Part shown: in pieces, positions 44,602 to 53,874 of the stretch | Layout of the letters: the number at the start of each line of letters is the position of its first letter | How positions within the stretch are numbered: position 1 is the stretch's first letter | DNA from: Chryseobacterium indoltheticum | Lineage (GTDB): Bacteria; Bacteroidota; Bacteroidia; Flavobacteriales; Weeksellaceae | NCBI RefSeq assembly: GCF_003815915.1 | Contig: NZ_CP033929.1 | Span: forward strand, 2,294,001 to 2,358,000 | Length of the DNA stretch: 64,000 bases | Reading direction: 5' to 3' | Made by a program: the position numbers and the translations under genes | Notes under the pieces: model-generated | Database searches by the model: none | Told to the model about the DNA's origin: nothing | The model's input: only the letters and a program-made list of their open reading frames with translations

Positions 44602-45426
44602 TTATAATTTGTAAAATTTCACTGCATTTCCGGAGAAAAAAAGTTCCTGTTCTTCTTTTGAAAACTGACTTACATATTTTGAAATCAATTCCAGCCACAA
44701 AGAATAATTTCCACCTAATAACATAACTGGCCAATCACTTCCGAAAACTACACGCTTAATTCCGAATTGTGAAAAAATAAAATCCAAAATTTCAAAAATT
44801 GATTTTTCATCAATCGTATTCCAATTTCCTTGAGTTAAAAGTCCCGAAATTTTACAATAGATATTTGGGTTTTGAGCCAATTCTGAAATATTAGATTTCC
44901 AGTCTTTTAAATGATTTGTTTTAAGATCTGGTTTCCCGCAATGATCCAAAATGAAAGGTTGATTGGGCAATTTTTCCGAAAGTTTTACTGCATCAGAAAG
45001 CTGATCCTGTCTCAATAAAATATCAAAAGTACAATTATATTGATGAAGCAAAGCGATTCCGTTGAGTACACTTTTTTGTAATAAAAAGCCGATTTCTTCC
45101 CCTTCTGCAATATGTCTGAAACCTTTAATCAATTTTTCAGATTGATAGTTGTGAAGTAACTGTTCAAGCTTGTCGGAAGTTAAATCAATCCAGCCAACAA
45201 CACCTTTAATAAAAGGATTTTCTTTAGCTAAATTGACCAAAAAAGCCGTTTCTTCATCGCTTTGATCCGCCTGAACCGCAATGCAACCATCAATGCTATT
45301 TTCATTTAAGTATAAAGAAAAATCTTCCGGCAGAAAATCCTTTCGGATTACAGCCATATCTTTCGTAATCCATGCATCGCGAACCGGATTAAATTTCCAA
45401 AAATGTACGTGAGAATCAATAATCAT
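44602..45426 (-). CDS. amidohydrolase-2 family L-fuconolactonase (candidate)
   Basis: 274 residues of the COG3618-like metal-dependent hydrolase fold. IDSHVHFWKF supplies the His-x-His, FILDHCGKPDLKT the middle His, and VVFGSDWPVMLLGG the late Asp. In fucose and rhamnose clusters this family opens the sugar lactone to the aldonate. The assignment to fuconolactone comes from its neighbours. Confidence 0.85.
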   Translation of the reverse strand: MIIDSHVHFWKFNPVRDAWITKDMAVIRKDFLPEDFSLYLNENSIDGCIAVQADQSDEETAFLVNLAKENPFIKGVVGWIDLTSDKLEQLLHNYQSEKLIKGFRHIAEGEEIGFLLQKSVLNGIALLHQYNCTFDILLRQDQLSDAVKLSEKLPNQPFILDHCGKPDLKTNHLKDWKSNISELAQNPNIYCKISGLLTQGNWNTIDEKSIFEILDFIFSQFGIKRVVFGSDWPVMLLGGNYSLWLELISKYVSQFSKEEQELFFSGNAVKFYKL

Positions 45427-45455
45427 ATTTAATTATTTTTTTTCTGAAATGAAAT

Positions 45456-45785
45456 TTATAATGAAAATATTTTGTCCATCAACTGCCACTTTTCACCTGG
45501 TTTAGAATTGGGTAATTGCTGTTGAAATTTCCACATCAATTCTTCCCATTCCTGAACTTTTGCGTTTTTTTCATCCGCTTCATTTTTAGCTTCGAAAGAA
45601 AAATTTTCATCAGCCTCAACAATCATAAACAATCTGTTTTGAACACGATAAATTTCCATATTTACAATTCCGGAATTCAAAATACTTTGTTTGATGTCAG
45701 TCCAAACATTTTGATGATATTTTTCGTATTCCGCAATTAATTCAGGATCATCAATCAAATCTAAGGCAAGACAGAATTTTTTCAT
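45456..45785 (-). CDS. L-rhamnose/L-fucose mutarotase (RhaM family)
   Basis: 109 residues of the dimeric alpha/beta-barrel RhaM fold. Typical pattern: CLALDLIDDPELIAEYEKYHQNVW with His24 in the active site, and a late WEELMWKFQQQLP. It speeds the anomer exchange of 6-deoxy sugars. Its ATG overlaps the stop of the hydrolase gene upstream (ATGA, 45782-45785), so the two are translated together. Confidence 0.88.
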   Translation of the reverse strand: MKKFCLALDLIDDPELIAEYEKYHQNVWTDIKQSILNSGIVNMEIYRVQNRLFMIVEADENFSFEAKNEADEKNAKVQEWEELMWKFQQQLPNSKPGEKWQLMDKIFSL

Positions 45786-46633
45786 TCTCCGTACGCTTTT
45801 ACTTTTTGTGTGCTACTTCCCAAACCGTCAATTCCCAATTCTACCACATCACCCGGTTTCAGATACCAAGGCTCAGGTTTTTGCCCTAAACCGACCCCGG
45901 CAGGCGTTCCTGTACTGATAACATCCCCGGGAAGCAAAGTCATAAACTGACTGATATAGCTTATCATAAAAGGAACATCAAAAATTAGATTGGAAGTATT
46001 TCCGTCTTGCAGAATTTGTCCATTAACTTTCAACCACAAACGTAAATTATGAACATCTTCAATTTCGTCAGGCGTCGCAATGAAAGGTCCAATTGGCGCA
46101 AAAGTATCGCAGCTTTTTCCCTTTACCCATTGTCCGTTTCTTTCCAGCTGAAATGCTCTTTCGCTATAATCATTATGCAAAACATATCCTGCAACGTGTT
46201 CAAGCGCATTTTCCTCAGAAACATAGCTTGCTTTTTTTCCAATGACAATTCCCAACTCAACTTCCCAGTCGGTTTTTGTACTGTCTTTAGGAATGATCAA
46301 ATCATCGTTTGGACCAACGATTGCCGTCGTAGCCTTAAAAAATAAAATAGGTTCCTCCGGAATTGGAGCATTGGTTTCTGCAGCGTGATCTTTATAATTC
46401 AGTCCGACACAGATGATTTTGGAAGGTCTGGCCAAAGGTGCACCCAATCTTTCGTCAAGAGAAACTTCAGGTAAATTTTGAGTATTTATTTCAGATTTTA
46501 AATTTTCTATAGCATCACCTGAGAAAAAGTTTTCATCATAATCTTTTATCAAATGAGAAACATCGTATCTTTTTTCGTCAATAATGACTCCCGGTTTTTC
46601 TTGTCCAGGTTTTCCGAATTTTATTAATTTCAT
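45782..46633 (-). CDS. fumarylacetoacetase-family 2,4-diketo-3-deoxy-L-fuconate hydrolase (candidate)
   Basis: 283 residues of the FAH fold. CVGLNYKDHAAETNAP, DWEVELGIVIGKKA, HNDYSERAFQ and GDVISTGTPAGVGLG are the metal and substrate blocks. In the Xanthomonas-type non-phosphorylative fucose pathway this enzyme splits the diketo acid to pyruvate and L-lactate. The function follows from the complete set of neighbours. It overlaps the mutarotase gene. Confidence 0.87.
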   Translation of the reverse strand: MKLIKFGKPGQEKPGVIIDEKRYDVSHLIKDYDENFFSGDAIENLKSEINTQNLPEVSLDERLGAPLARPSKIICVGLNYKDHAAETNAPIPEEPILFFKATTAIVGPNDDLIIPKDSTKTDWEVELGIVIGKKASYVSEENALEHVAGYVLHNDYSERAFQLERNGQWVKGKSCDTFAPIGPFIATPDEIEDVHNLRLWLKVNGQILQDGNTSNLIFDVPFMISYISQFMTLLPGDVISTGTPAGVGLGQKPEPWYLKPGDVVELGIDGLGSSTQKVKAYGE

Positions 46634-46657
46634 ATTATTTTACATTTTATTAATTTC

Positions 46658-46765
46658 TGAGGAGCTTTTTCCCGCTATTCACTATATCTTTTTTGTGATC
46701 GTCTCCGCTTTGCTCCGTCAATCCCAAAAAAGGATGCCGTTTCTATCAGGGCTAGGATTGCAGTC
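46658..46765. repeat. CCGCT...AGGGCTAGG-type intergenic repeat
   Basis: GAGCTTTTTCCCGCTATTC, TCCGCTTTGCTCCGTCAATC, AAAAAAGGATGCCG and TATCAGGGCTAGG occur in this order, as in 58720-58795. It lies in the 175-bp gap within the fucose operon. Confidence 0.7.
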
Positions 46766-46808
46766 AAATATTTAAAAATTGCGAAAATTCACAAAGTTTA
46801 AACAGATT

Positions 46809-47573
46809 TTAATTATTCAAAGTGGTAAAACCACCATCAATAGGATAATCTACACCGGTGATAAATGAAGCTTCATCACTGCAAAGGTAAAGTGCTAAAG
46901 AAGCGACTTCCTCAGGCTGAGCCATTCTTCCGATTGGTTGAGTTTTCGACAGCTTTTCAAACATTTCTTCGATGTTATCAGGATAATTATTCTTTAAAAA
47001 TCCATCCACGAAAGGCGTATGTACACGCGCCGGAGAAATAGAATTACAACGAATATTTTCATTAATATAATCTTTTGCAACACTCATCGTCATTGCTTTT
47101 ACAGCACCTTTAGCCGTGCTGTACGCAAAACGGTCAGGAATTCCGACCAATGCGGCAATGGAAGCCATATTAATGATAACACCACCACCTGATTTTCTAA
47201 TCTGTGGAATGGCAGCGAACAAACAATTGTAGACACCTTTGATATTGACGTTATAAATTCTGTCGAAATCTTCTTCTGAAGTCGTGTCTGCTTTTCCGAT
47301 GTGCGCAATTCCGGCATTATTTACAAGAATGTTGATTTCTCCGATTTGATCGAAAACTGTTAAAACATCTTTCTGCTTTGAAACGTCACAGGCATAAACC
47401 GTAGCATTTCCTCCGAAGGATTGTATTTTTTCCAACGTTTCTTGTCCGTTTTGTTTTGTAATTTCGAGAATATGAACTTCTGCACCATTGGCTGCAAGCT
47501 GAACCGCGATTGCTTGCCCAATTCCGCTTCCGCCGCCCGTTACTACGGCTTTTTTATTTTTTAATGAAAACAT
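46809..47573 (-). CDS. SDR-family 2-keto-3-deoxy-L-fuconate dehydrogenase (candidate)
   Basis: 254 residues. TGGGSGIGQAIAVQLAANGAEV binds the cofactor, NNAGIAHIG follows, and YSTAKGAVKAMT gives the intact Tyr-x3-Lys pair. It closely follows the layout of the SDR that oxidises 2-keto-3-deoxy-L-fuconate at C4. It is located between the dehydratase and hydrolase genes. Confidence 0.85.
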   Translation of the reverse strand: MFSLKNKKAVVTGGGSGIGQAIAVQLAANGAEVHILEITKQNGQETLEKIQSFGGNATVYACDVSKQKDVLTVFDQIGEINILVNNAGIAHIGKADTTSEEDFDRIYNVNIKGVYNCLFAAIPQIRKSGGGVIINMASIAALVGIPDRFAYSTAKGAVKAMTMSVAKDYINENIRCNSISPARVHTPFVDGFLKNNYPDNIEEMFEKLSKTQPIGRMAQPEEVASLALYLCSDEASFITGVDYPIDGGFTTLNN

Positions 47574-47613
47574 TTTTATAATTGTTGTTTAAATTTTATT
47601 TGATAACGTCTAA

Positions 47614-47910
47614 TTTTAACGCAAAGATTTTATTTTGATGATGCTGACTTTAAGGAACAAAGAATAATCAATAAAATTGATTTTAAGCTAAAGCAAAATT
47701 TTGTCTAGCTTAATTCGAATTGTTAGATACTCTCTGTCTCTTCAATGTTCATTTTAATAATCAAACTTTCTGTTAAATGGTACATATTTAAATTTTATAG
47801 GCTTATGTAAATTTAAATTAAATTCAGTCTCTTTTTCAAGCTTAATCGACTTGGTCGATATTCTTTGCTCCTTAAATTTTCATTGTTAAAATGAAATCTT
47901 TGCGTTAAAA
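47614..47910. repeat. 297-bp element with about 50-bp imperfect inverted ends
   Basis: TTTTAACGCAAAGATTTTATTTT...TTTAAGGAACAAAGAAT (47614-47665) is mirrored by ATTCTTTGCTCCTTAAA...GAAATCTTTGCGTTAAAA (47860-47910). The centre also has AAGCTAAAGC / GTCTAGCTT symmetry. It occupies nearly the whole 354-bp gap between the two fucose genes. No gene is seen. Confidence 0.8.
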
Positions 47911-47927
47911 ATTTAAGTTACACATCA

Positions 47928-49568
47928 TTAAAGACTCACACCTCTTTTCCAAGGAATAAAATCATCCTGATTCAATGCAACAGCTTTAGGAATGATATTT
48001 CCACTGGCAACGTCGATACAGAAATCTAAAATATCTTCTCCCATTTCCTGAATGGTTTTTTCACCACGCACAACGGCACCTGTATCGATATCAATAATAT
48101 CCGACATTTTCGTTGCCAACACAGTATTGGTAGCGACTTTGATAACCGGACAAACCGGATTTCCTGTTGGTGTGCCCAAACCTGTAGTAAACAAAATTAA
48201 AGTTGCTCCCGAAGCAGCTTTTCCGGTGGTCGCTTCCACATCATTTCCAGGAGTGCAAACCAAACTCAATCCAGGTTTTGTTGCAGGCTCAGTATAATCC
48301 AAAACATCTACAACAGGAGCAGAACCTCCTTTTTTCGCTGCTCCTGCAGATTTTATAGCATCTGTGATCAGTCCGTCCTTGATATTTCCCGGTGATGGAT
48401 TCATATAAAATCCTGAACCGACTTCATGAGCTAGTTCATCATATTCTGTCATCAGTTTAATGAATTTTTCTGCGGTTGGTTTATCTACGGCACGATCAAT
48501 TAATTCCTGTTCGACACCACACAATTCCGGGAATTCTGCCAATAAAACTTTGGCGCCCAAAACCGAAAGAATATCGGCAAGATGTCCTACAGCCGGATTC
48601 GCTGAAATACCGCTGAAACCATCACTTCCGCCACATTTTACACCGACACAAAGTTTGCTTATTGGAGCGTCTTCACGTTCCAATTTATTAATTTCTAAAA
48701 GTCCTTTCAGGGTTTCAAAAATAGCGTTTTTGATCATCGTTTCTTCACTTACCGCTTTTTGTTGTTCAAAAACAAGTAAAGGTTTATCAAAATCAGGATT
48801 TCTGTTGTATAAATCTTTTTTAAAATTATCGATCTGAAGATGTTGACAACCCAAACTTAGCAAAGTGATTCCTGCAACATTGGGATGATCTGCATACGAT
48901 GCCAAAAGTTTACTGAGCGTATCCGCATCCTGTCTTGTTCCGCCGCAACCGCCTGTGTGATTGAGAAACTTTATACCATCTACATTTTTAAAAACTCTTT
49001 CTTTTGCAGGAATATTTGAAGGTGAAAAATTAAGATCATCAATATCTTCGCCTTTAGAAATGGCTTCAACTAATTGATGCGTGTAGTCTTTGTATTTTGC
49101 ATCAACCGCATACCCTAAATTGTCATAAAGAGATTCTTTAATAATATCAAGATTACGGTTTTCACAGAATACCGTGGGAATAAACAGCCAGTAATTTGCC
49201 GTACCAACATCGCCATTGGAACGGTGATATCCTTTAAAAGTTTTATGTAAAAATCTTGACACATCAGGTCTTGTCCAGTGATAATCAACATCTCTGTAAT
49301 AGTAAGGTTCAGCAGCGTGTTTAGTATTATCTGTCGTCATTCGGGTTCCCGCTGCGAGATCGTACTGTACTTTACCGACCAAAACGCCATACATAAAGAT
49401 TTCATCGCCTTGCTTCATGTCATTCATAAAGAATTTATGCTTAGCGGGGATTGCTTCTAAAGTTGTATAAGTAGCTCCTTCAAAAATGATTTCGGTTTCT
49501 GCCGGAATATCCTGCAAAGCGACCAAAACATTGTCTTTATGATTTATTTTTAAAATTAAATTGCTCAT
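47928..49568 (-). CDS. UxaA-family dehydratase, probable L-fuconate dehydratase
   Basis: 546 residues from ATG 49568 (MSNLILKINHKDN). The open frame extends to 49664, but this stretch contains a GCAAAG repeat. It has the N-terminal SAF domain (about 1-90) and the large C-terminal domain of altronate/galactarate dehydratases, with NHTGGCGGTRQDA, GCQHLQ, CVGVKCGGSDGFSG and EFPELCGVEQELIDRA (metal-binding cysteines). Altronate is the classic substrate, but no uronate genes are near. The full fucose set suggests L-fuconate to 2-keto-3-deoxy-L-fuconate. Confidence 0.82.
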   Translation of the reverse strand: MSNLILKINHKDNVLVALQDIPAETEIIFEGATYTTLEAIPAKHKFFMNDMKQGDEIFMYGVLVGKVQYDLAAGTRMTTDNTKHAAEPYYYRDVDYHWTRPDVSRFLHKTFKGYHRSNGDVGTANYWLFIPTVFCENRNLDIIKESLYDNLGYAVDAKYKDYTHQLVEAISKGEDIDDLNFSPSNIPAKERVFKNVDGIKFLNHTGGCGGTRQDADTLSKLLASYADHPNVAGITLLSLGCQHLQIDNFKKDLYNRNPDFDKPLLVFEQQKAVSEETMIKNAIFETLKGLLEINKLEREDAPISKLCVGVKCGGSDGFSGISANPAVGHLADILSVLGAKVLLAEFPELCGVEQELIDRAVDKPTAEKFIKLMTEYDELAHEVGSGFYMNPSPGNIKDGLITDAIKSAGAAKKGGSAPVVDVLDYTEPATKPGLSLVCTPGNDVEATTGKAASGATLILFTTGLGTPTGNPVCPVIKVATNTVLATKMSDIIDIDTGAVVRGEKTIQEMGEDILDFCIDVASGNIIPKAVALNQDDFIPWKRGVSL

Positions 49569-49583
49569 TTTAATCTGTTTTTT

Positions 49584-49680
49584 TAGCGCAAAGAGCGCAA
49601 AGATTCTTGTTAATATTGTTCTGCATATTTTTCGTTCGCAAAGGCACTGCTCAAGGAAGATCACAAATGTTCTTAATAGT
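49584..49680. repeat. GCAAAG-type intergenic repeat between the dehydratase and fucP genes
   Basis: TTAGCGCAAAGAGCGCAAAGATT, then TTCGCAAAGGCACTGCTCAAGG and GATCACAAATGTTC, the same run of motifs as in 44386-44480. It lies in the upstream gap of the dehydratase gene. Confidence 0.65.
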
Positions 49681-49694
49681 AATTTTAATCATAA

Positions 49695-50975
49695 TTATAT
49701 TGAAGATTTTTTATTTTTAAATCTTAATGAAAACAGAAATACAATGATAAAACAGAGTAAAGGAACAATATATGAGAAATGAATATTTCCTGAAATATCT
49801 GTGATTTTACTTGCAATCGGTGGTATAATTGCACCTCCTACAATTGACATTATTAGTAAGCTGGATGCAGATTTTGTTTCTGCACCGGCACCTTCAATCC
49901 CTAAAGCAAAAATAGTGGGAAACATTATGGACATGAAGAAAGTGAGTACTACCAATGCATACAATGTCGAGATTCCTGATCCGAAAATAACCCAAATCGT
50001 AAGAGCAATGCTGATGACACTGTAGATTTTCAATAATTTTTGGGGTGAAATATACTTCATGAAAAAAGTTCCTGCAAAACGACCGATCATAAATAAAAAT
50101 CCTGCTACACCTGCATAATATTTTGCATCCTGACCTTTCATATTAATTGCGTCTTCCGCAAAAACCAAAAGAAAACTGAAGACATAAATTTGTGCACCGA
50201 TATAAAAAAACTGAGCAAGAACACCCCATCCAACATTCTTCACACCTAAAACCTGCAGAAAATTCTTTGTTGATTTTTCTTTACTTTCCGTTACTTCTGG
50301 TAGTTTTACGAATAAAAATAAAAACATAACCAGCAAAATGATCAACCCCAATATGATGTAAGGTCCTTTTACGAGTGAAGTTTCAGCATGAATGTAGACT
50401 AGTTTTGCTGCCTGATCGAGTCCGGAAAGTTCTTGCTGTGATTTTGGTTCTTCGCTTAGAATAAAAATTCCACCAACGATAGGAGCAATAGAAGCTGCCA
50501 AACCATTAAAAGACTGTGCAAAGTTTAATCTCTGGGTTGCTTTTTCGGGTGCACCTAAAACGGTGATGTACGGGTTTGCTGCGGTTTCAAGAATTGCAAG
50601 GCCACATGACAATATGAAAAGAGCCCCCAGAAAAAACGGATAGCTGATTGTGTTGGCAGCCGGAACAAACATAAAACATCCAGCCGCGAAAAAGAACAGA
50701 CCTACCAAAATTCCGGTTTTGTAACCATATTTTTGAATAATCATTCCGGCGGGAATTGCCAGTAAAAAATATGCTGCAAAAACAGATGAATCTACCAACG
50801 AAGCCTGAAAATGATTGAGTTGGAAAGCACTTCGTAAGTGTTTAATCAAGATCGGATCAAGATTATGAATAAAACCCCAAAAGAAAAACAAACTCGTGAT
50901 AAGAATAAGCGGAAAACCGTAATTTCTTTTTTTTGATAATGAAGAAAATGTATCTTCAGGATTATTGGTGTTCAT
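49695..50975 (-). CDS. fucP: L-fucose:H+ symporter (FucP, MFS)
   Basis: 426 residues and 12 membrane segments. SLFFFWGFIHNLDPILIKHLRSAF at about 29-52 is the FucP start. GLAILETAANPYITVLG has the Glu-Asn pair of the sugar/proton site. It imports the sugar fed to the downstream enzymes. It is the first gene of the minus-strand fucose cluster; an operator-like palindrome is 45 bp upstream. Confidence 0.9.
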   Translation of the reverse strand: MNTNNPEDTFSSLSKKRNYGFPLILITSLFFFWGFIHNLDPILIKHLRSAFQLNHFQASLVDSSVFAAYFLLAIPAGMIIQKYGYKTGILVGLFFFAAGCFMFVPAANTISYPFFLGALFILSCGLAILETAANPYITVLGAPEKATQRLNFAQSFNGLAASIAPIVGGIFILSEEPKSQQELSGLDQAAKLVYIHAETSLVKGPYIILGLIILLVMFLFLFVKLPEVTESKEKSTKNFLQVLGVKNVGWGVLAQFFYIGAQIYVFSFLLVFAEDAINMKGQDAKYYAGVAGFLFMIGRFAGTFFMKYISPQKLLKIYSVISIALTIWVIFGSGISTLYALVVLTFFMSIMFPTIFALGIEGAGAETKSASSLLIMSIVGGAIIPPIASKITDISGNIHFSYIVPLLCFIIVFLFSLRFKNKKSSI

Positions 50976-51019
50976 TGATCTGGTCTTGTTTTAATTTTTT
51001 GCAGTTTATAAATGTGTGA

Positions 51020-51031
51020 GCAATCGGTTGC
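51020..51031. promoter_or_regulatory. LacI-family operator-like palindrome upstream of fucP
   Basis: GCAATCGGTTGC fits the GCAAnCGnTTGC consensus of LacI-family operators exactly, with partial TGTG/CAC flanks. It lies 45-56 bp before fucP, whose cluster it probably controls. No LacI regulator gene is in the window. The rest of the 287-bp gap (50976-51262) is AT-rich; no gene is seen. Confidence 0.6.
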
Positions 51032-51262
51032 ACAAGTGATTATAAACTTTTGATTTTTCGAAATTGAAACGGTAATCTTTTTCGACTTTTTAAAAGTATA
51101 ATAATTTTTCGAATAAAAAATGAATAGGGCAGGATAGTACAAGATAGTTTGAAATGGTGCTGATTTATTATTGATCTGTCAATATTGTTTTATGTTTTAA
51201 ACTAAATTATTACAATTTAATACCAGAAAAAATGTATCTTCAAGATTCATAAAAACACAAAT

Positions 51263-51751
51263 ATGGAATATCTGGCTATCGCAGAAAAATACACCGATTT
51301 TAAAATAACAAAAGACGGAATACAAATCGCAACGTTGAATTATAAAAACTGGTTTAAATTCAATGCTGAAATTGAAATTTCAAATTCTAAATATCTGGTT
51401 GAACCAATAGGTTTTTGGGGGACAACTGTTGAAGTTCTTGATGGGAAAAAAGTTCTTCTCAAATTTACGATTAATTGGGGCAGCAATATTATTATAGAAA
51501 CATATTTTGATGATGAGAAAAGTTACATTTTCAAACATCGAGGTTTTTTCAACGAATCATTTGTGCTTACCGACCAAAAAGGAAGTGAACTTTTGATGAT
51601 GAAGCCTAATTTTAAATGGAACAATTTGAATTACGGGTATAAAATTACAACCACTTCCATATTTGAAAGCTTAAACAATAAAAATATTTTGCTGTTGAAT
51701 TCTCTGCATTGCGCCAATTACTATATGTCGATTATGGCCGGAATGGGTTAA
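51263..51751 (+). CDS. conserved hypothetical cytosolic protein
   Basis: 162 residues with no signal peptide or membrane helix. Regular short beta strands (NWFKFNAEIEISNSKYLVEP, TTVEVLDGKKVLLKFTINWGSNIII) suggest a beta-barrel of LURP/Tubby-like type; this is a weak inference from pattern only. Its stop overlaps that of the convergent gene by 4 bp. Confidence 0.65.
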   Translation: MEYLAIAEKYTDFKITKDGIQIATLNYKNWFKFNAEIEISNSKYLVEPIGFWGTTVEVLDGKKVLLKFTINWGSNIIIETYFDDEKSYIFKHRGFFNESFVLTDQKGSELLMMKPNFKWNNLNYGYKITTTSIFESLNNKNILLLNSLHCANYYMSIMAGMG

Positions 51752-52596
51752 TTAATCTTATAATAAGGTTCGTCAAAATACGTACTTGGTTTTATGTAAA
51801 CCATCTTTCTGTCTTTGTCAAAAATCCAGTTGAATCTTCGCATCACATCGGCTGCAAAATAATTTGCGTGCTGTGTTTTGAGGTCTCCTGTGAAAAATCC
51901 TGCGCTAACATTTTTTAATATAATATTTCCGACTTTTAGAAAGGGTAAAACTCCTTGCTTCGTTGTGATAATTTGTCCGGCAGAATTTTTCATTGATTTT
52001 TCGCCTGTAATTTTCAGCTTTCCATTCAAATTATTGGCTTCTGCAAACTCGTTACTGTACAGCAACCCGCCTGAATATCCAGACTGAAGAAGAAAATAAG
52101 CCTCCTGTTGTTTATTTTCAACCACGTTATCTGCAATAATGTAGAACTGCCCGTTTTTCACATACAGATTCATCGGTTGATAATCCTTTAAATCTGGTTC
52201 TTCGTCATAAGTAACAAACTCTTTATTATCGTAATCGATTTTAAAATATTTGTCTTTAAAAATTCCGGTTCCTATTTTTCCGTCGGCTTCGTGACCGGTA
52301 AATTCATTGTCGAAAAACCTTATATCTTCATACTTTTTGTTACCAATTTTTATTGTATTTCCATCACTTATTTCATCCTTAAATTTAATATGATCTGCTT
52401 TTCTGATTCTTTCGGGAGAAATTGAAGCATCTTCCATCGCAATCTGAAACATCAGGTGAAGCGAATCTTTATCATTAACCAAAGTTTTTACAATGATATT
52501 ATTGTGTTTCGTTAATCTGAATGGAATTTTTTCCTGAGCTTTGAAAGGATTTAAACTCAATAAAACAATGGCTAAACAGCTAAACTTCTTAAACAT
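51748..52596 (-). CDS. secreted retropepsin-fold-like protein with degenerate active sites
   Basis: 282 residues from ATG 52596, which gives a signal peptide (MFKKFSCLAIVLLSLNPFKAQ). The layout (IPFRLTKHNNIIVKTLVNDKDSLHLMF, two repeated lobes, VGNIILKNVSAGFF) is that of Bacteroidota pepsin/retropepsin-like proteins. In the first lobe the expected DTGA is MEDA, and in the second DSG is QSG (LLQSGYSGG). It is therefore probably not a protease. Function unknown. Confidence 0.68.
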   Translation of the reverse strand: MFKKFSCLAIVLLSLNPFKAQEKIPFRLTKHNNIIVKTLVNDKDSLHLMFQIAMEDASISPERIRKADHIKFKDEISDGNTIKIGNKKYEDIRFFDNEFTGHEADGKIGTGIFKDKYFKIDYDNKEFVTYDEEPDLKDYQPMNLYVKNGQFYIIADNVVENKQQEAYFLLQSGYSGGLLYSNEFAEANNLNGKLKITGEKSMKNSAGQIITTKQGVLPFLKVGNIILKNVSAGFFTGDLKTQHANYFAADVMRRFNWIFDKDRKMVYIKPSTYFDEPYYKIN

Positions 52597-52701
52597 TTTT
52601 TGATTCTTAAAAAGATCCCCAAATATAGAATAATTTTTTCTCGGCATTTAGATATAACTTGTCTTAAAAATAATTATCTTCGGTTAAATTAAATAAACCA
52701 A

Positions 52702-53853
52702 ATGACGAAACATCAGCAAAGAGTCACCGAAGTCTACCATTTTTTTGATAATAAAGATACCGTTTTGGGGTTCAGAAAACTGTTAGATTGCGCGATCGAC
52801 ACTCAGGATATGTCGATTTATAAAGAAGCGATTGATTTGACAGACTGGAAAGAAACTCACAATCACGCTATCGATGAATTGATTGAAAATTCGAAAAATC
52901 TTCTCGCCAAAATTGAAAAAGTTCAGGTAAAAGAGCATGTTTCCGAACACTCTGTTTTGAAAGCAAAAGATATTGTAAAATCTTATGGCAGCAACCGTTT
53001 TTCGCTCGGTCCGGTTTCTGTGGAAATCAATAAAGGACAGGTTTATGGTTTGGTAGGAGAAAATGGAAATGGTAAAACGACTTTGCTGAGAATTTTGGCG
53101 AATGAAATTTCATTTAATGATGGAAGTTTAAACTATTCTTTCAATGAAAAATCAAAAAATGATTACGATCTTAGAACAAAGTTAGTTTATATTCCGCAAC
53201 GAACCGAAAAATGGTACGGAAGTCTGAAAGATAATCTGAAATTCGTTCTTTCAAATCATGGTGTTTCTGCTGAAGAAAACGAAACCAGAACGATGATGAT
53301 GATTGCTCGTCTCGGGTTGTGGAATTACAAACATCTGAAATGGAGCGAACTTTCATCCGGTTACAAAATGCGTTTTGAATTGGCGAGAATACTTCTAAGA
53401 AAACCCGAAATTCTTTTATTGGATGAGCCTTTGGCAAACCTTGATGTTTTGGCGCAGCAGGTAATTCTGGAGGATCTAAAATCGATTGCCAATTCGGTAA
53501 ATCATCCGATTGCTTTGATTTTAAGTTCTCAGCAATTATACGAAGTAGAAAAGATTTCAGATAAAGTAATTTTTCTGAAAAATGGAAGATATAAAGACAA
53601 TTCTGATGCGAATGGCGAAGAAGAAAGCCAATTAATCATAGAAATTGATACTAATGAAAGTCGCGATAAACTGCTCGAAGTTTTTAAAGATTTCAAACTG
53701 GAAAAACTGAACTTCAACGGTGGTGTTTATGTCGCTTATTTCTCCACTGAAACTCAGTTTTATGAAGTGATTTCAGCTCTCGGAAATGCAAAAGCAGAAA
53801 TTATTTACATCAGAAATATCTCGTCTTCTACGAGAAGGTTTTTCGTTAATTAA
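52702..53853 (+). CDS. ABC transporter ATP-binding protein
   Basis: 383 residues. An unusual N-terminal helical region (about 1-85) precedes a complete ATPase: Walker A GENGNGKTT (about 114-122), signature LSSGYKMRF, Walker B EILLLDEPLANLD, and a late H-loop-like region (LSSQQLYE). A C-terminal extension of about 80 residues follows. It pairs with the large membrane protein 22 bp downstream, which probably forms the channel. The substrate is unknown; no periplasmic binding protein is near. Confidence 0.85.
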   Translation: MTKHQQRVTEVYHFFDNKDTVLGFRKLLDCAIDTQDMSIYKEAIDLTDWKETHNHAIDELIENSKNLLAKIEKVQVKEHVSEHSVLKAKDIVKSYGSNRFSLGPVSVEINKGQVYGLVGENGNGKTTLLRILANEISFNDGSLNYSFNEKSKNDYDLRTKLVYIPQRTEKWYGSLKDNLKFVLSNHGVSAEENETRTMMMIARLGLWNYKHLKWSELSSGYKMRFELARILLRKPEILLLDEPLANLDVLAQQVILEDLKSIANSVNHPIALILSSQQLYEVEKISDKVIFLKNGRYKDNSDANGEEESQLIIEIDTNESRDKLLEVFKDFKLEKLNFNGGVYVAYFSTETQFYEVISALGNAKAEIIYIRNISSSTRRFFVN

Positions 53854-53874
53854 TCTTTTTTAATTCAAATTAAA

